In this document: one piece after another, positions 5,286 through 5,437 of the stretch
Position numbering within the stretch: the stretch's first letter is position 1
Layout: each line of letters starts with the position of its first letter
NCBI GenBank assembly: GCA_947462425.1
Contig: CANHPI010000209.1
Coordinates: forward strand, 1-5,437
Direction of reading: 5' to 3'
DNA: 5,437 bases
Origin: Bacteroidota bacterium
GTDB lineage: Bacteria; Bacteroidota; Bacteroidia; B-17B0; B-17BO
Program-made: the position numbers and the translations under genes
The notes under the pieces: generated by a model
Seen by the model: the letters and a program-made list of their open reading frames with translations, nothing else
The model's database searches: none
What the model was told of the DNA's origin: nothing

Positions 5286-5437
5286 ATAATGAATAAGGGT
5301 TATAATAGCCGTCGTAATTATAATTATGTTTTATTTCTGGACTATAATTGTTATAATAATTTTGTCTACCAAATGGAACATACCTATGTATGGAATTTTG
5401 CATAACATCCTGCACCATAGGTCTACTTATTCCTAAC
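5275..5437 (-). CDS. C-terminal end of an unidentified Tyr/Asn-rich protein, cut by the window edge
   Basis: A minus-strand frame enters at the right edge (first full codon 5436-5434) and runs 53 codons to a TAA at 5277-5275. The visible tail starts LGISRPMVQDVMQNSIHRYV, then turns low-complexity: from residue 27 to 53, nine of 27 residues are Tyr and five are Asn, in units such as NYYNNYS and DGYYNPY. The stop lies 11 bases inside the next gene, a typical operon overlap. The start is out of view. Internal ATGs at residues 7 and 12 could in principle open a very short gene instead. The main doubt is that AT-rich noncoding DNA can mimic a Tyr/Asn-rich frame. Against that, the frame is open to the edge and uses mixed codons for Tyr and Asn. 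Confidence 0.5.
   Translation of the reverse strand, partial: LGISRPMVQDVMQNSIHRYVPFGRQNYYNNYSPEIKHNYNYDGYYNPYSLYGK

Overview
The window looks like a piece of a Bacteroidota chromosome, probably a flavobacterium-like or related low-GC member. The evidence is a C-terminal type IX secretion (T9SS) sorting domain, two lipoprotein-type N-termini ending in short '..SC' lipoboxes, A-rich leaders without Shine-Dalgarno sequences, and one candidate promoter of the Bacteroidota TTG / TAnnTTTG type. All supported genes lie on the minus strand, so transcription runs from right to left.

Layout in the direction of transcription. At the right edge, 5275-5437 is the Tyr/Asn-rich C-terminal end of an unidentified protein. 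Its stop overlaps the start of a 240-residue predicted lipoprotein (4563-5285) by 11 bases, so the two are probably cotranscribed. After a 191-base gap holding a candidate promoter comes a 209-residue secreted protein that reads like a small outer-membrane beta-barrel (3742-4371). The longer open frame, to 4446, probably overextends its start. Then 661 bases carry no supportable gene. Their right part is very AT-rich. Their left part, 3140-3282, is packed with stem-loops and a 14-bp direct repeat with 22-bp periodicity. Next is the main gene, 93-3080: a 995-residue secreted alpha/beta-hydrolase (lipase/esterase-like, GESMGG nucleophile elbow) ending in a T9SS type A sorting domain. Only 9 bases beyond its stop begins another lipoprotein gene (1-83, cut by the window edge), which probably shares its transcript.

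Taken together this is a cell-envelope and secretion neighbourhood: one hydrolase exported through the outer membrane by T9SS, two predicted lipoproteins and one predicted barrel. I cannot show that they form one system. The only clear couplings are the 9-base spacing at the left end and the 11-base overlap at the right end. I see no RNA genes, CRISPR array, insertion sequence, convincing intrinsic terminator or defence genes. The least explained part is the structured intergenic region in front of the hydrolase gene.
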